Positions 1 through 6,282 of a stretch of 17,105 nt of DNA are shown piece by piece. The stretch comes from CAZMVU01 sp964569295 (lineage in GTDB: Bacteria > Hydrogenedentota > Hydrogenedentia > Hydrogenedentales > JAGMZX01): contig CAZMVU010000099.1 in NCBI GenBank assembly GCA_964569295.1, positions 1-17,105 on the forward strand, in the 5' to 3' direction. Numbering within the stretch: position 1 is the stretch's first letter; each line of letters opens with the position of its first letter. The notes under the pieces are model-generated. The model was not told the DNA's origin. It worked only from the letters and a program-made list of their open reading frames with translations, and ran no database searches. The position numbers and the translations under genes are program-made.

Positions 1-385
1 CCCAAGTGGCCTGCTCATGAGCTCGAGAAGGATTCAAGGACACCGCTGGTGACTGTGTACGGTTGCTCTCCCGCCTTGGACAAACGCATGCACTTCAGCC
101 CACGCGCGCAATAGCGGTGGCAAGCCACCGCAGTCCAAAGTAGCGCCAACGGCATGGTTATCCCCGTCGTACGCTGGTATTCGCTATCACAGGGCAGATT
201 GGCGAAACACGTGCGCTCCCTTGCGCCATACGGCTAAAGAATTACTCAACGTGCAAAAGCACTGGCAGCGTCGCAAAAGCGCACTCTTCGAGAACCGGCC
301 CGCCGGTGCGCTGGCGCCACGACAGGCGTGTATATAAAGGCCATTGTCAAGAATGACGGGATTGTCTTTGACAAGCCTGTCCGCG
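1..385. other. Left-edge stretch without a recognisable gene
   Basis: I recognise no gene here. The plus-strand frame starting at base 1 stays open for 37 codons to a TAG at 112-114 and could be the last part of a gene that begins outside the window, but its residues match no family I know. A perfect inverted repeat directly follows that stop (114-131). The short minus-strand ORF at 246-464 crosses the terminator-like hairpin at 398-421 and has no ribosome binding site, so I regard it as chance. Confidence 0.4.
114..131. repeat. Perfect 8-bp inverted repeat, possible terminator stem
   Basis: GCGGTGGC and GCCACCGC are separated by AA, giving an 18-nt near-perfect palindrome. It begins on the last base of a TAG that closes an ORF entering from the left edge. 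No T-run follows, so a Rho-independent terminator is only one reading; a protein-binding site is another. Confidence 0.4.
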
Positions 386-397
386 CAAATATAAGGA

Positions 398-421
398 GGC
401 GCCCGGCCCTCGCCGGACGCC
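398..421 (-). terminator. GC-rich terminator-like hairpin
   Basis: Reading the minus strand, GGCGTCCGGC and GCCGGGCGCC form a 10-bp stem (one G-U pair) closed by a GAGG loop. It is followed by TCCTTATATTT, a T-rich but interrupted tail. It lies just past the small transcription unit starting near 682 and is the natural end of it. Confidence 0.4.
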
Positions 422-475
422 TCGTCGTATACGGTATCCGTTTGTCGTCGCTGCTAGTAGCCACTGCGAACCCGG

Positions 476-595
476 CTACAACTCACTCCTCTCTCGACCT
501 ACCTCACAAATGTGGGGTAGATCCATCGCTTGGTGCCAAGTTGGGGCGCAGGCCACGGGGTGGCCACTAGCGCCGGTTTTACCCGGACTTTCCAT
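476..595 (-). CDS. Possible 39-residue small protein with an unusually strong ribosome binding site
   Basis: The ATG at 593-595 follows AGAAAGGAGGTGATCCA (601-617), which is complementary to the usual 3' end of bacterial 16S rRNA over its full length. The core AGGAGG lies 11 nt from the ATG. The ORF runs 39 codons to a TAG at 476-478. An in-frame GTG inside the Shine-Dalgarno sequence is an alternative start. The peptide is not basic, has no membrane segment, and contains two cysteines and three histidines. It does not resemble bS21, bTHX or other small ribosomal proteins that often have such strong sites. The stop codon sits inside a GTAGCC/GGCTAC stem. Translation is supported only by the ribosome binding site; the same bases could instead be an RNA gene. 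Confidence 0.25.
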   Translation of the reverse strand: MESPGKTGASGHPVACAPTWHQAMDLPHICEVGRERSEL

Positions 596-600
596 CGGAT

Positions 601-617
601 GGATCACCTCCTTTCTA
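601..617 (-). promoter_or_regulatory. Full-length anti-16S-tail Shine-Dalgarno sequence
   Basis: The minus strand reads AGAAAGGAGGTGATCCA, the exact complement of the typical 16S 3' tail TGGATCACCTCCTTTCT. Ordinary ribosome binding sites pair over 4-7 nt, so 17 nt is exceptional. Read on the plus strand, the same bases look like a 16S 3' end. Confidence 0.5.
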
Positions 618-688
618 CCTCACACCATGTATCCCGCGCGCTTCCCATCAAGCCGCATTGCCATGGGCAAGGATGACTGACAGTCCCT

Positions 689-717
689 CCCATACCAAAT
701 AATGGGAGCGAGTGCAA
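689..717 (-). promoter_or_regulatory. Candidate sigma70 promoter for the small minus-strand unit
   Basis: The minus strand has TTGCAC (712-717), a 17-nt spacer, and TATGGG (689-694). A 7-bp inverted repeat, CTCCCAT/ATGGGAG (702-708 with 687-693), spans the spacer and -10 region. It could be an operator, or alternatively the terminator stem of the DUF3299 operon just upstream. Confidence 0.3.
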
Positions 718-774
718 GCTCTTTTTCTGCATGGTCCAGAATTTCGCTGTTTTCTTAGAAAGGCCGGCCGCGAA

Positions 775-1398
775 TCATTGCACGGAAAAACCTTCATGCA
801 ATTCAGGCTCTTCTTTCAACTTCATGTGTTCGGGGGTAAAATGCTCGGGATCGATGTGCCATTTGGTGAGTGAGCCGCCCTCTTCGCCCGCTGCGACGGT
901 GGCATCGGCGACCTGGTAGAAGAACCGGCTGTCCGCGCTTTCGTTCAACTCCAGCCTGCCGGTAACCAGCATGGGTTCCTTGTAGCGGTCCGTGGTGGCG
1001 CCCTCGGCCATCGTAACCAGAATGACATGTTCGCGCGGCGGCATCTGGCAGAAGTAGCACTCGATGGGCAGCGGCAGCAGCAAGAACTCGGTCATCTTGC
1101 GGTAGCGGTCGATGGGCGTCATGAAGCCAATGATGTCGATGCGCTCTTCGTCGCGCTCGCGCAACTCGGGCTGGAATTCGGGCCCCTCGCCGCGGGTCCA
1201 CGGTGTGCTCGTGATGTTGGACCAACTCAAGAGGTCCGCCCCTTTCGCGAGGCGTTCTTCCTCGACTTTCTGCCGGTACTCGGTGTAATATTCGACCTTC
1301 TCGCCGCGGCCATACTCGTAATTCAGGAAAACGGCGACACACACCAGGAAGATGACGCCCACAAGGATGGTCAGATCGCGTTTGGCTCGCCTGCGCAT
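775..1398 (-). CDS. Membrane-anchored DUF3299 protein
   Basis: This 207-residue protein has a short basic N-terminus, one membrane segment (residues about 9-26) and an extracytoplasmic domain. The stretch around residues 88-130, with 'GFMTPIDRY', 'FLLLPLPIECYFC' and 'HVILVTM', matches the DUF3299 pattern as I know it: glycine-met-proline, then a leucine-rich strand ending in a cysteine pair. C114 and C117 form a CxxC-like pair that could bind metal or be redox-active. The gene is the third of an operon, 37 bases after the permease gene. AGGAAGG lies 15 nt before the ATG, which is longer than ideal. DUF3299 proteins sit beside MacB-type transporters in other bacteria, including (from memory) zinc-associated loci in Vibrio. 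A metal-handling accessory role is inferred; the biochemical function is unknown. Confidence 0.75.
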   Translation of the reverse strand: MRRRAKRDLTILVGVIFLVCVAVFLNYEYGRGEKVEYYTEYRQKVEEERLAKGADLLSWSNITSTPWTRGEGPEFQPELRERDEERIDIIGFMTPIDRYRKMTEFLLLPLPIECYFCQMPPREHVILVTMAEGATTDRYKEPMLVTGRLELNESADSRFFYQVADATVAAGEEGGSLTKWHIDPEHFTPEHMKLKEEPELHEGFSVQ

Positions 1399-1435
1399 GA
1401 TTTGTCAGGGGATCCTTCCTATTTGAGAGGGGACT

Positions 1436-2767
1436 TCAAAGTTCTGCGAGATCGCGGGCGACGTCGCTACGGTAAGCCTGCCAGGCCGGCAGCAGCCCGG
1501 CCAGTATGCCCACGCCCAGAATAACGGCAAAAGCGTTTACCGTTTCCCGGCCTATTATAAACGCATTGAGGGTCATGCCAAATTTCGCGGCAAGGTACGC
1601 GCTCAACCCGAAGGTGACCGCGCCGCCCAGAATCCACCCTAGACCGATGCCCAGCAGGGTGACCCAGAACGCCTCGATCAGCACCGCGCCGAAGATTTCA
1701 TAGGCCGAGGCGCCCAGTGCACGCATAATGGCCATATCGCGCCGGCGCTGCATGATCGACAGGTACAGGCCGATGAGAATCGATAACGCCGACACCACCA
1801 CCACGAGGTAGCCCACCGCCAGCAGCACGAGCTTGGCCGTGCTCAGCAATTGATCATACAGCTTCTCGATCACCTGTATCGGGATATCGGCCGCGGCGTT
1901 GTACTTGCGGTTGACCATGTCTTTGAACACGAACCGGTCCGCCGGACTGTCGAGCTGCACGAGCACGGCGGTCACCTCGTCGCCGGCGGAGTGTGTGTGT
2001 GTGTCGTGTGCGTGTCCAGCATGGCCGTGGTCATGCGCGTCTTGGTGCGCCTCTTCCTCTTCTGTGCCGTGCCACTCGGGAAACTTCGACGGGTCGGCAT
2101 GCACATCCCATACCGACTGGATATTGGTGAACAGGGCGCGGTCGTTGGGCGAGTTCGACGGCTCGAGAATGCCCACCACGGTGTAGGGCTGGTGTTCATG
2201 GCTGTGGAAGCCGACGGCTTCGCGCGTCGATTCGGACAGCTCGATAAACCCATGAGTGCCAACTACCTGGTCGCCGACTTCCACGCCGGTCGCGCGGGCG
2301 ACATGCGCGCCGATCACGATTTCCATCGGTTCGTCGAATGGTTCGCCCTCGGCGAATGCAAGCACCCGGGAGAAGGTGTCGTCGCGCACGTTGAGCCGCT
2401 CGTGGGCGAGGTATTCGGGCGTAGTGCCGACAATCGGGAACCCCTGAAAACTGTCGCCGATGGCAATGGGGAAGGCAGCGCGCACCATCGGGTCTTCTGC
2501 AATCTGGTGGTAAATGTCCGTGCTGATGTTGCCCGGCGGCCGGTCCATGAAATACACGGCACACAGCACGAGCTGCAACGCGCTCCCCTTCGCGCCGACG
2601 ACCATGTCGAAGGTCTGGCCTTCTTCCTCGAAACGGCGGCGGGTTTCGTCGCGCAGGGTGAGCACGGCGGTTATCAGCGCCACGCCCAGTGCCACCGACA
2701 CGATGGTGAGGATCGTGGTCAGCTTACGGTTCCACAGATACGACCACGCAATGCGCCAGAGACTCAT
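1436..2767 (-). CDS. MacB/FtsX-type ABC transporter permease with histidine-rich loop
   Basis: This 443-residue permease has the layout of the FtsX/MacB/LolC class: a first membrane helix (about 16-38), a large extracytoplasmic domain (about 40-305), then three helices (about 311-336, 358-385 and 408-430). After the second helix comes the coupling segment 'RRRDMAIMRALGAS', typical of the family. The extracytoplasmic domain carries an acidic, His-rich insert at residues 233-259 with nine histidines (core HDHGHAGHAHDTHTHS), and further histidines at 188-192. Such inserts usually bind zinc, copper or nickel. The start ATG overlaps the ATPase stop codon by four bases (ATGA), so the two are translationally coupled. 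MacB-type systems often work as mechanotransducers rather than importers, so the direction and substrate cannot be fixed from sequence. Confidence 0.85.
   Translation of the reverse strand: MSLWRIAWSYLWNRKLTTILTIVSVALGVALITAVLTLRDETRRRFEEEGQTFDMVVGAKGSALQLVLCAVYFMDRPPGNISTDIYHQIAEDPMVRAAFPIAIGDSFQGFPIVGTTPEYLAHERLNVRDDTFSRVLAFAEGEPFDEPMEIVIGAHVARATGVEVGDQVVGTHGFIELSESTREAVGFHSHEHQPYTVVGILEPSNSPNDRALFTNIQSVWDVHADPSKFPEWHGTEEEEAHQDAHDHGHAGHAHDTHTHSAGDEVTAVLVQLDSPADRFVFKDMVNRKYNAAADIPIQVIEKLYDQLLSTAKLVLLAVGYLVVVVSALSILIGLYLSIMQRRRDMAIMRALGASAYEIFGAVLIEAFWVTLLGIGLGWILGGAVTFGLSAYLAAKFGMTLNAFIIGRETVNAFAVILGVGILAGLLPAWQAYRSDVARDLAEL
1991..2004. repeat. (GT)7 dinucleotide repeat inside the permease gene
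   Basis: Seven GT units on the plus strand encode part of the His/Thr run in the permease's histidine-rich loop. Gain or loss of one unit would shift the reading frame. Confidence 0.8.
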
Positions 2768-3429
2768 GCCGTCACCTCCTCGCGCACCAGATTCGCGCAG
2801 TCGAATTGCTCGGGCAGCCGGTTCGCGAGCCCGCGCTCATGAGTGACCAACAGCATGGTCACCTTGCGTTCCACGCAGACCTCGAGCAGCAGGTCCATCA
2901 CCGCAGCGGCGTTCTTCGGGTCAAGGCTGCCGGTCGGTTCGTCGGCCACGACAATCTTTGGCTCGTTGGCCAGGGCGCGCGCAATGGCTACGCGCTGCTG
3001 CTCGCCCACGCTCATGGTCGTGGGCTTGCTCGATGCGCGGTGGCTGAGCCCCACCCGCTCGAGCAACACGCCGGCCCGGGGCTTCCACTCGCGCGCGGGT
3101 ATGGTGTCGGCGAAGCGCATGGCCAGCAACACGTTTTGCAAGGCTGTGAACGGCGTCAGAAGGTTGAAAGTCTGGAATACGAACCCGAAGCGCTCGCCCC
3201 GGAACGCGTCCATGGCGGCATCACCCTTGTTCTGGATGGCCTCGCCATCGACGGTAATGCGCCCCGCGTCGGGCGTGAGCAGGCCGGTGATGAGGTTCAG
3301 CATGGTGCTCTTGCCGCACCCGCTCGGCCCCCACAGCGCCATGTGTGCCCCGGATTCCACGTGGAAGTGGGAACATTCGAATACGACGCCCGGTCCCAGA
3401 CGCCGCTGCACGTTTTCCATGGTGATCAC
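2764..3429 (-). CDS. ABC transporter ATP-binding protein (MacB/LolD-like)
   Basis: From the chosen start this is a 221-residue nucleotide-binding subunit of normal LolD/MacB length. Motifs in order are: Walker A GPSGCGKST, Q-loop FVFQTFNLL, signature MSVGEQQRVAIARAL (the usual LSGGQ replaced by MSVGE), Walker B IVVADEPTGSLD, and switch histidine in LLVTHE. It energises the permease encoded immediately downstream, with which it overlaps by four bases. The reading frame is open further upstream to 3561, but that extension is proline/arginine-rich and unlike the family. I chose GTG 3427-3429 because AGGAG lies 9 nt before it; the in-frame ATG at 3418-3420 is the alternative. The substrate is not evident from this subunit. 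Confidence 0.88.
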   Translation of the reverse strand: MITMENVQRRLGPGVVFECSHFHVESGAHMALWGPSGCGKSTMLNLITGLLTPDAGRITVDGEAIQNKGDAAMDAFRGERFGFVFQTFNLLTPFTALQNVLLAMRFADTIPAREWKPRAGVLLERVGLSHRASSKPTTMSVGEQQRVAIARALANEPKIVVADEPTGSLDPKNAAAVMDLLLEVCVERKVTMLLVTHERGLANRLPEQFDCANLVREEVTA

Positions 3430-3549
3430 GGCTCTATACTCCTGCCGCCGACGGTGCGCGCCCGGGGAAAGGCTGCCCCAGCCGGCGTTTGCGTGACAAG
3501 GTGGCGCCCCCCGCGCAGGGACCGCCGGGTAATGGTAGCGCTCCCCAGG

Positions 3550-3572
3550 CCGGTATTGCAAATTATTACCGG
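3550..3572. repeat. Inverted repeat between symporter and ABC operon
   Basis: CCGGTA and TACCGG are separated by an 11-nt AT-rich centre, in an otherwise very GC-rich 168-bp gap. It lies between the symporter stop (3598) and the ABC ATPase start (3429). A weak minus-strand -35-like TTGCAA sits in its centre, so it may be an operator for the ABC operon. A weak terminator for the symporter gene is the alternative. Confidence 0.3.
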
Positions 3573-3597
3573 GCGCCGGGGGCGGGGTTCCCGCGTC

Positions 3598-5463
3598 TCA
3601 CGTGCCCCAGGTGGCCATCCAGTACACACTCCCGACCAGCGCGCCCACGCACACCCATAAGACCGCGAAGCCCACCATGCCCTGCATCGAGGGGAAGGGA
3701 ATCTCGAGGTCGGGGTGGTTGATGAGCTTCTTGGGTGGCGGCGCCGTAATTCCTTCCGGCAGGGTGAACGGTGTCGACACATTCGGCTCGTTGGGTTGCA
3801 CGGGTGTGCGCAGACAGGCGTAGACCCGCTCGAGCTTTTCGCCATGAGGACGCGGCGTGACCAGGCTCACGAGAATACACAACGCAAAACCCGCCGTGAG
3901 ATAGATCAGAATCTGCCAGGAAAACTTGATTTCCCCCTCCCAAAGCATGATTTCGGGCACCGCCGGCTCGGTTATCCGCAGGCGTGTGCCCGGCGCCGGT
4001 GGTTCCTCGACATCCACCGCGTTCACGTCGCGCAGCGCGGTGAGGTTGACCCCGTGGTACTCGGAGAATTCGAGCACGCTCATATCTTCATGTATGGCGC
4101 GTGTTCCCGAGGCCCAGTCGTTGAAACCCGTGCTGCCCATGAGCACCACCAGGGCAAACGCGCCGATCGTGCCCGCCCATGCCCCGGCCGCCGTGGCACG
4201 CCGCCAGAACAGCCCGACCCAGAAGGCCGCGCCCATGACCGCCTGCATTTTCCAGAAGGTTTCCAAAGCCGAGGGCACGTCGTCAAAACTGTAGGCGAAA
4301 GCAAGGGCGCCGGCGACCACGAACGCGCTCACGACGCGGCCCGCGTTTACATAATGCCCTTCCTCACGCCCGTGCACGAGGTAGCGGCGGTAGAAATTCT
4401 GCGTGAACAGGCCGGACGACGCCACCATGAACGCGTCGCACGACGACATGACCGACGCCAGCAACGCCGCCAGGAACAGCCCCACCAGCCCGGCAGAAAT
4501 CTGCGGGAGCAGCCTGCCTGCCATTTGCCCATAGGCGTCGTCCGGGTTGAAGGCCGCCTTGTCGATGGTGAAGAACTCGGGGGTGTCGAGGTAGATCGCC
4601 AGCGCACACAGGCCGGTGAGCATCCAAGCCACCGTGCAGATACGCTTGAGCAGGTTGCCGCCCGCAAAGCCGACGCGGCCATCGAGCTCGTTGCGGCCGG
4701 CAGCGCAGTTGCCCATGATGTGCGGCTGCGTGACAATGCCGACAATGCTGTTGATAACGAGCATGAAGATGTAGAAGCCGTTGATTTCACCCGGCGCCAC
4801 GAGCGAAAACATGTCGGGGTCGGCGATCTTCTCGTGCAACCCGGAGAATCCGCCCACTACCTGCAACGCGAAAGGCAGGAGCATGAACGAGAGCAGAATG
4901 GTGAGAATGCCCTGGATGAGGTCGGTGATGATAGCCGCATTCAAGCCGCCCGCCACGCCGTAGACCACAAACAGAACGGTCATCACCAGGATAGCCGCAT
5001 TCTGCGGAATCTGCCCGTCGGTGAGTCCCCGGATAACGGCTGAGGCCCCGAAAAGCATGGTGCCGATGGTCACCGTAAGCTGGAGCACCCCGACCACCGA
5101 GTACAGCGCATCCGTCCCCCCGCCGTAGCGGTACTCGAAATAGTCGCCCGTGGTGATGGCGCGCATGCGCCGGAAGAACGGCGCGATAAGCCAGTAGAAG
5201 GGGGTCGCGAAAAGCCATAGCCATTGGTACCAGATACCCGACAACCCGTTCGAGAATGTCTTCGAAGCCACCCCCGCCGCCTGGTTGCCGTTCGTCCCCG
5301 CCCCGAACGCAAAGAAGATCATGAAGATCTTGCCGTACTGCCTACCGCCCAGAAAGAAGTCCGAGGTGTTGTGTACCTTGCGCGCCGTCCAAACACCCAC
5401 GCCGGTGATACCCACCAGGTAAATGCCCAGCGCAAACCAGTCCCAACCGCTGATTCCGAACAT
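3598..5463 (-). CDS. Sodium:solute symporter (SSS family)
   Basis: This 621-residue integral membrane protein belongs to the SSS/SLC5 family, which imports sugars, amino acids, vitamins or anions with sodium. Family features are the N-terminal 'WDWFALGIYLVGITGVGVW' helix, 'SDFFLGGRQYG', 'GAGTNGNQAAGVASKTF', the conserved central 'YGVAGGLNAAIITDLIQG' and 'LFLAALLASVMSSCDAFMVASSGLF'. I count about 13-14 hydrophobic helices. Between the last core helices and two C-terminal ones (about 515-535 and 595-618) lie soluble stretches, so the protein is somewhat longer than many relatives. AAGGAA precedes the ATG by 7 nt, and a strong promoter is visible at 5505-5533. The substrate is not predictable here; the neighbouring genes face other ways or belong to other operons. 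Confidence 0.9.
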   Translation of the reverse strand: MFGISGWDWFALGIYLVGITGVGVWTARKVHNTSDFFLGGRQYGKIFMIFFAFGAGTNGNQAAGVASKTFSNGLSGIWYQWLWLFATPFYWLIAPFFRRMRAITTGDYFEYRYGGGTDALYSVVGVLQLTVTIGTMLFGASAVIRGLTDGQIPQNAAILVMTVLFVVYGVAGGLNAAIITDLIQGILTILLSFMLLPFALQVVGGFSGLHEKIADPDMFSLVAPGEINGFYIFMLVINSIVGIVTQPHIMGNCAAGRNELDGRVGFAGGNLLKRICTVAWMLTGLCALAIYLDTPEFFTIDKAAFNPDDAYGQMAGRLLPQISAGLVGLFLAALLASVMSSCDAFMVASSGLFTQNFYRRYLVHGREEGHYVNAGRVVSAFVVAGALAFAYSFDDVPSALETFWKMQAVMGAAFWVGLFWRRATAAGAWAGTIGAFALVVLMGSTGFNDWASGTRAIHEDMSVLEFSEYHGVNLTALRDVNAVDVEEPPAPGTRLRITEPAVPEIMLWEGEIKFSWQILIYLTAGFALCILVSLVTPRPHGEKLERVYACLRTPVQPNEPNVSTPFTLPEGITAPPPKKLINHPDLEIPFPSMQGMVGFAVLWVCVGALVGSVYWMATWGT

Positions 5464-5504
5464 GCCTGTGTTCCTTCCGCGATCCTGTCCCGCAACGCCG
5501 GGCT

Positions 5505-5533
5505 ATAGTAGTGGCGGCGCCGCAGCGTGTCAA
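5505..5533 (-). promoter_or_regulatory. Sigma70-type promoter of the symporter gene
   Basis: The minus strand reads TTGACA (5528-5533), exactly 17 nt, then TACTAT (5505-5510). The -35 box is perfect and the -10 box matches four of six positions. The predicted start near 5498 leaves a leader of about 35 nt before the symporter ATG at 5463. Confidence 0.55.
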
Positions 5534-5694
5534 GTTGCCGAATTGCCCGCGGTCAAGCGCATGCTGTGCCGGCTGCGGCACCCAACCAGGGGACGCGCAT
5601 TATTGCAATGTGCGTTTGTGCTGAGGCATAGTTCGAGTTCGGGGCTGCGGTATGGCGCAGGGAAGACTTTCACAGGTACACGGAGAATAACGGC

Positions 5695-6260
5695 ATGCGT
5701 GGATCCCATGGTGCAGTGCGAAAAAGCTATCGGAAACACCATGTAGCGTTGCTTGTGGCAGCTGGGGTGTTGTTTTCCGGTGATTACGTAAACACCGCAG
5801 GTATCGGCAACTATATGTGTGCGCCGAACTGACAGGTAGCGCAGGAACCACGTTTACGAATCCCTTTGGTTTTATTGTCGAAGGCGAAGGCGAAGGCGAA
5901 GGGGAAGGCGAAGGGGAAGGCGAAGGCTGTGTTGTAGGGCCTATCCACACGGCGGACCAGGATGCATCAAACACGATCAACCTGACCGAACTGCTCCGGG
6001 TCATCCAGTTTTTCAATTCCGGCGGATTCCAGTGTGCCGAGACCCCGGACGCCACGGAGGACGGCTATCTCCCCGGCATGGGAGACGATACCACCTGCTG
6101 CCCCCACGACAGTGACTACAACCCCGGCGGCCCCGATTGGCGCATCGGCCTGACCGAGCTGCTCCGCCTCATCCAGTTCTTCAACAGCGGCGGTTACCAC
6201 CATTGCCCCGGCGAGAGCACAGAGGACAGCTATTGCCCGGGCTTGTATTTTGACGGCTAA
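5695..6260 (+). pseudogene. Frameshifted secreted protein: signal peptide, Glu-Gly linker, dockerin-like tail
   Basis: The gene starts at ATG 5695, with GGAG 9 nt upstream, and encodes a basic N-terminus followed by a hydrophobic core (VALLVAAGVLFSG) typical of a signal peptide. That frame stops at TGA 5830-5832. A second frame, open from 5817, continues as 147 residues: 'GTTFTNPFGFIVEG', eight Glu-Gly pairs, then two similar units ending in LTELLRVIQFFNSGG and LTELLRLIQFFNSGG. Each unit is preceded by Asp-rich segments (HTADQD, HDSDYN) that resemble calcium-binding dockerin or EF-hand loops. One added base or two fewer near 5815 would join the frames into about 187 residues. I know these tails from large secreted Hydrogenedentota proteins, so the short N-terminal part also suggests an internal deletion. 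A sequencing error at the frameshift is the alternative. Confidence 0.65.
5880..5927 (+). repeat. Eight-fold GAAGGN hexanucleotide repeat
   Basis: Eight tandem hexamers, GAAGGC or GAAGGG, encode the (Glu-Gly)8 linker. Third-position differences between units show that it is not freshly expanded. Such a repeat can change length by slippage without breaking the frame. Confidence 0.9.
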
Positions 6261-6277
6261 CTACGCATATAGCCGTC
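6252..6277 (+). terminator. Hairpin overlapping the stop codon of the tail protein
   Basis: GACGGCTA (6252-6259) and TAGCCGTC (6270-6277) are perfect 8-bp complements with a 10-nt loop, followed by CTTTGTCT. The left arm contains the last two codons and part of the TAA stop, so the hairpin belongs to this gene and not to the adjacent transposase remnant. Confidence 0.5.
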
Positions 6278-6282
6278 CTTTG

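Larger units (their letters stand above)
386..682 (-). ncRNA. Candidate small structured transcript (leader RNA or short mRNA)
   Basis: A plausible sigma70-type promoter (689-717) would start a minus-strand RNA near 682, ending at a GC-rich hairpin (398-421). The RNA would be very structured. Stems visible in order are: GGCGC/GCGCC (570-574 with 545-549) enclosing GGCCAC/GTGGCC (560-565 with 551-556); CTACC/GGTAG (516-520 with 499-503) enclosing CACA/TGTG; and GTAGCC/GGCTAC (474-479 with 457-462). It also carries a full-length anti-Shine-Dalgarno complement (601-617). I compared it with RNase P RNA, tmRNA, SRP RNA and 5S rRNA and found no match. It could be a regulatory RNA, a short mRNA, or a random structured spacer. 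I infer the unit from its parts; no family membership is claimed. Confidence 0.3.

Noticed and set aside
386..682. RNase P RNA, suggested by GGAAAGTCCGGG on the minus strand
   Set aside because: The string matches the P4 region of bacterial RNase P, but the later conserved elements (ACAGAAA and the 3' P4 partner) are absent and the length is too short.
1850..2842. 330-codon plus-strand ORF antisense to the permease
   Set aside because: It is a shadow of the FtsX/MacB permease gene with no recognisable domain; the permease and its coupled ATPase explain the region.
3430..3561. N-terminal extension of the ABC ATPase to 3561
   Set aside because: The extra 44 residues are Pro/Arg-rich and unlike the family, while a good ribosome binding site precedes GTG 3429.
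3715..5043. 442-codon plus-strand ORF antisense to the symporter
   Set aside because: Its composition is skewed to His, Arg, Gln and Glu, as expected for the antisense of a membrane protein gene in high-GC DNA. The minus strand encodes a clear SSS protein.
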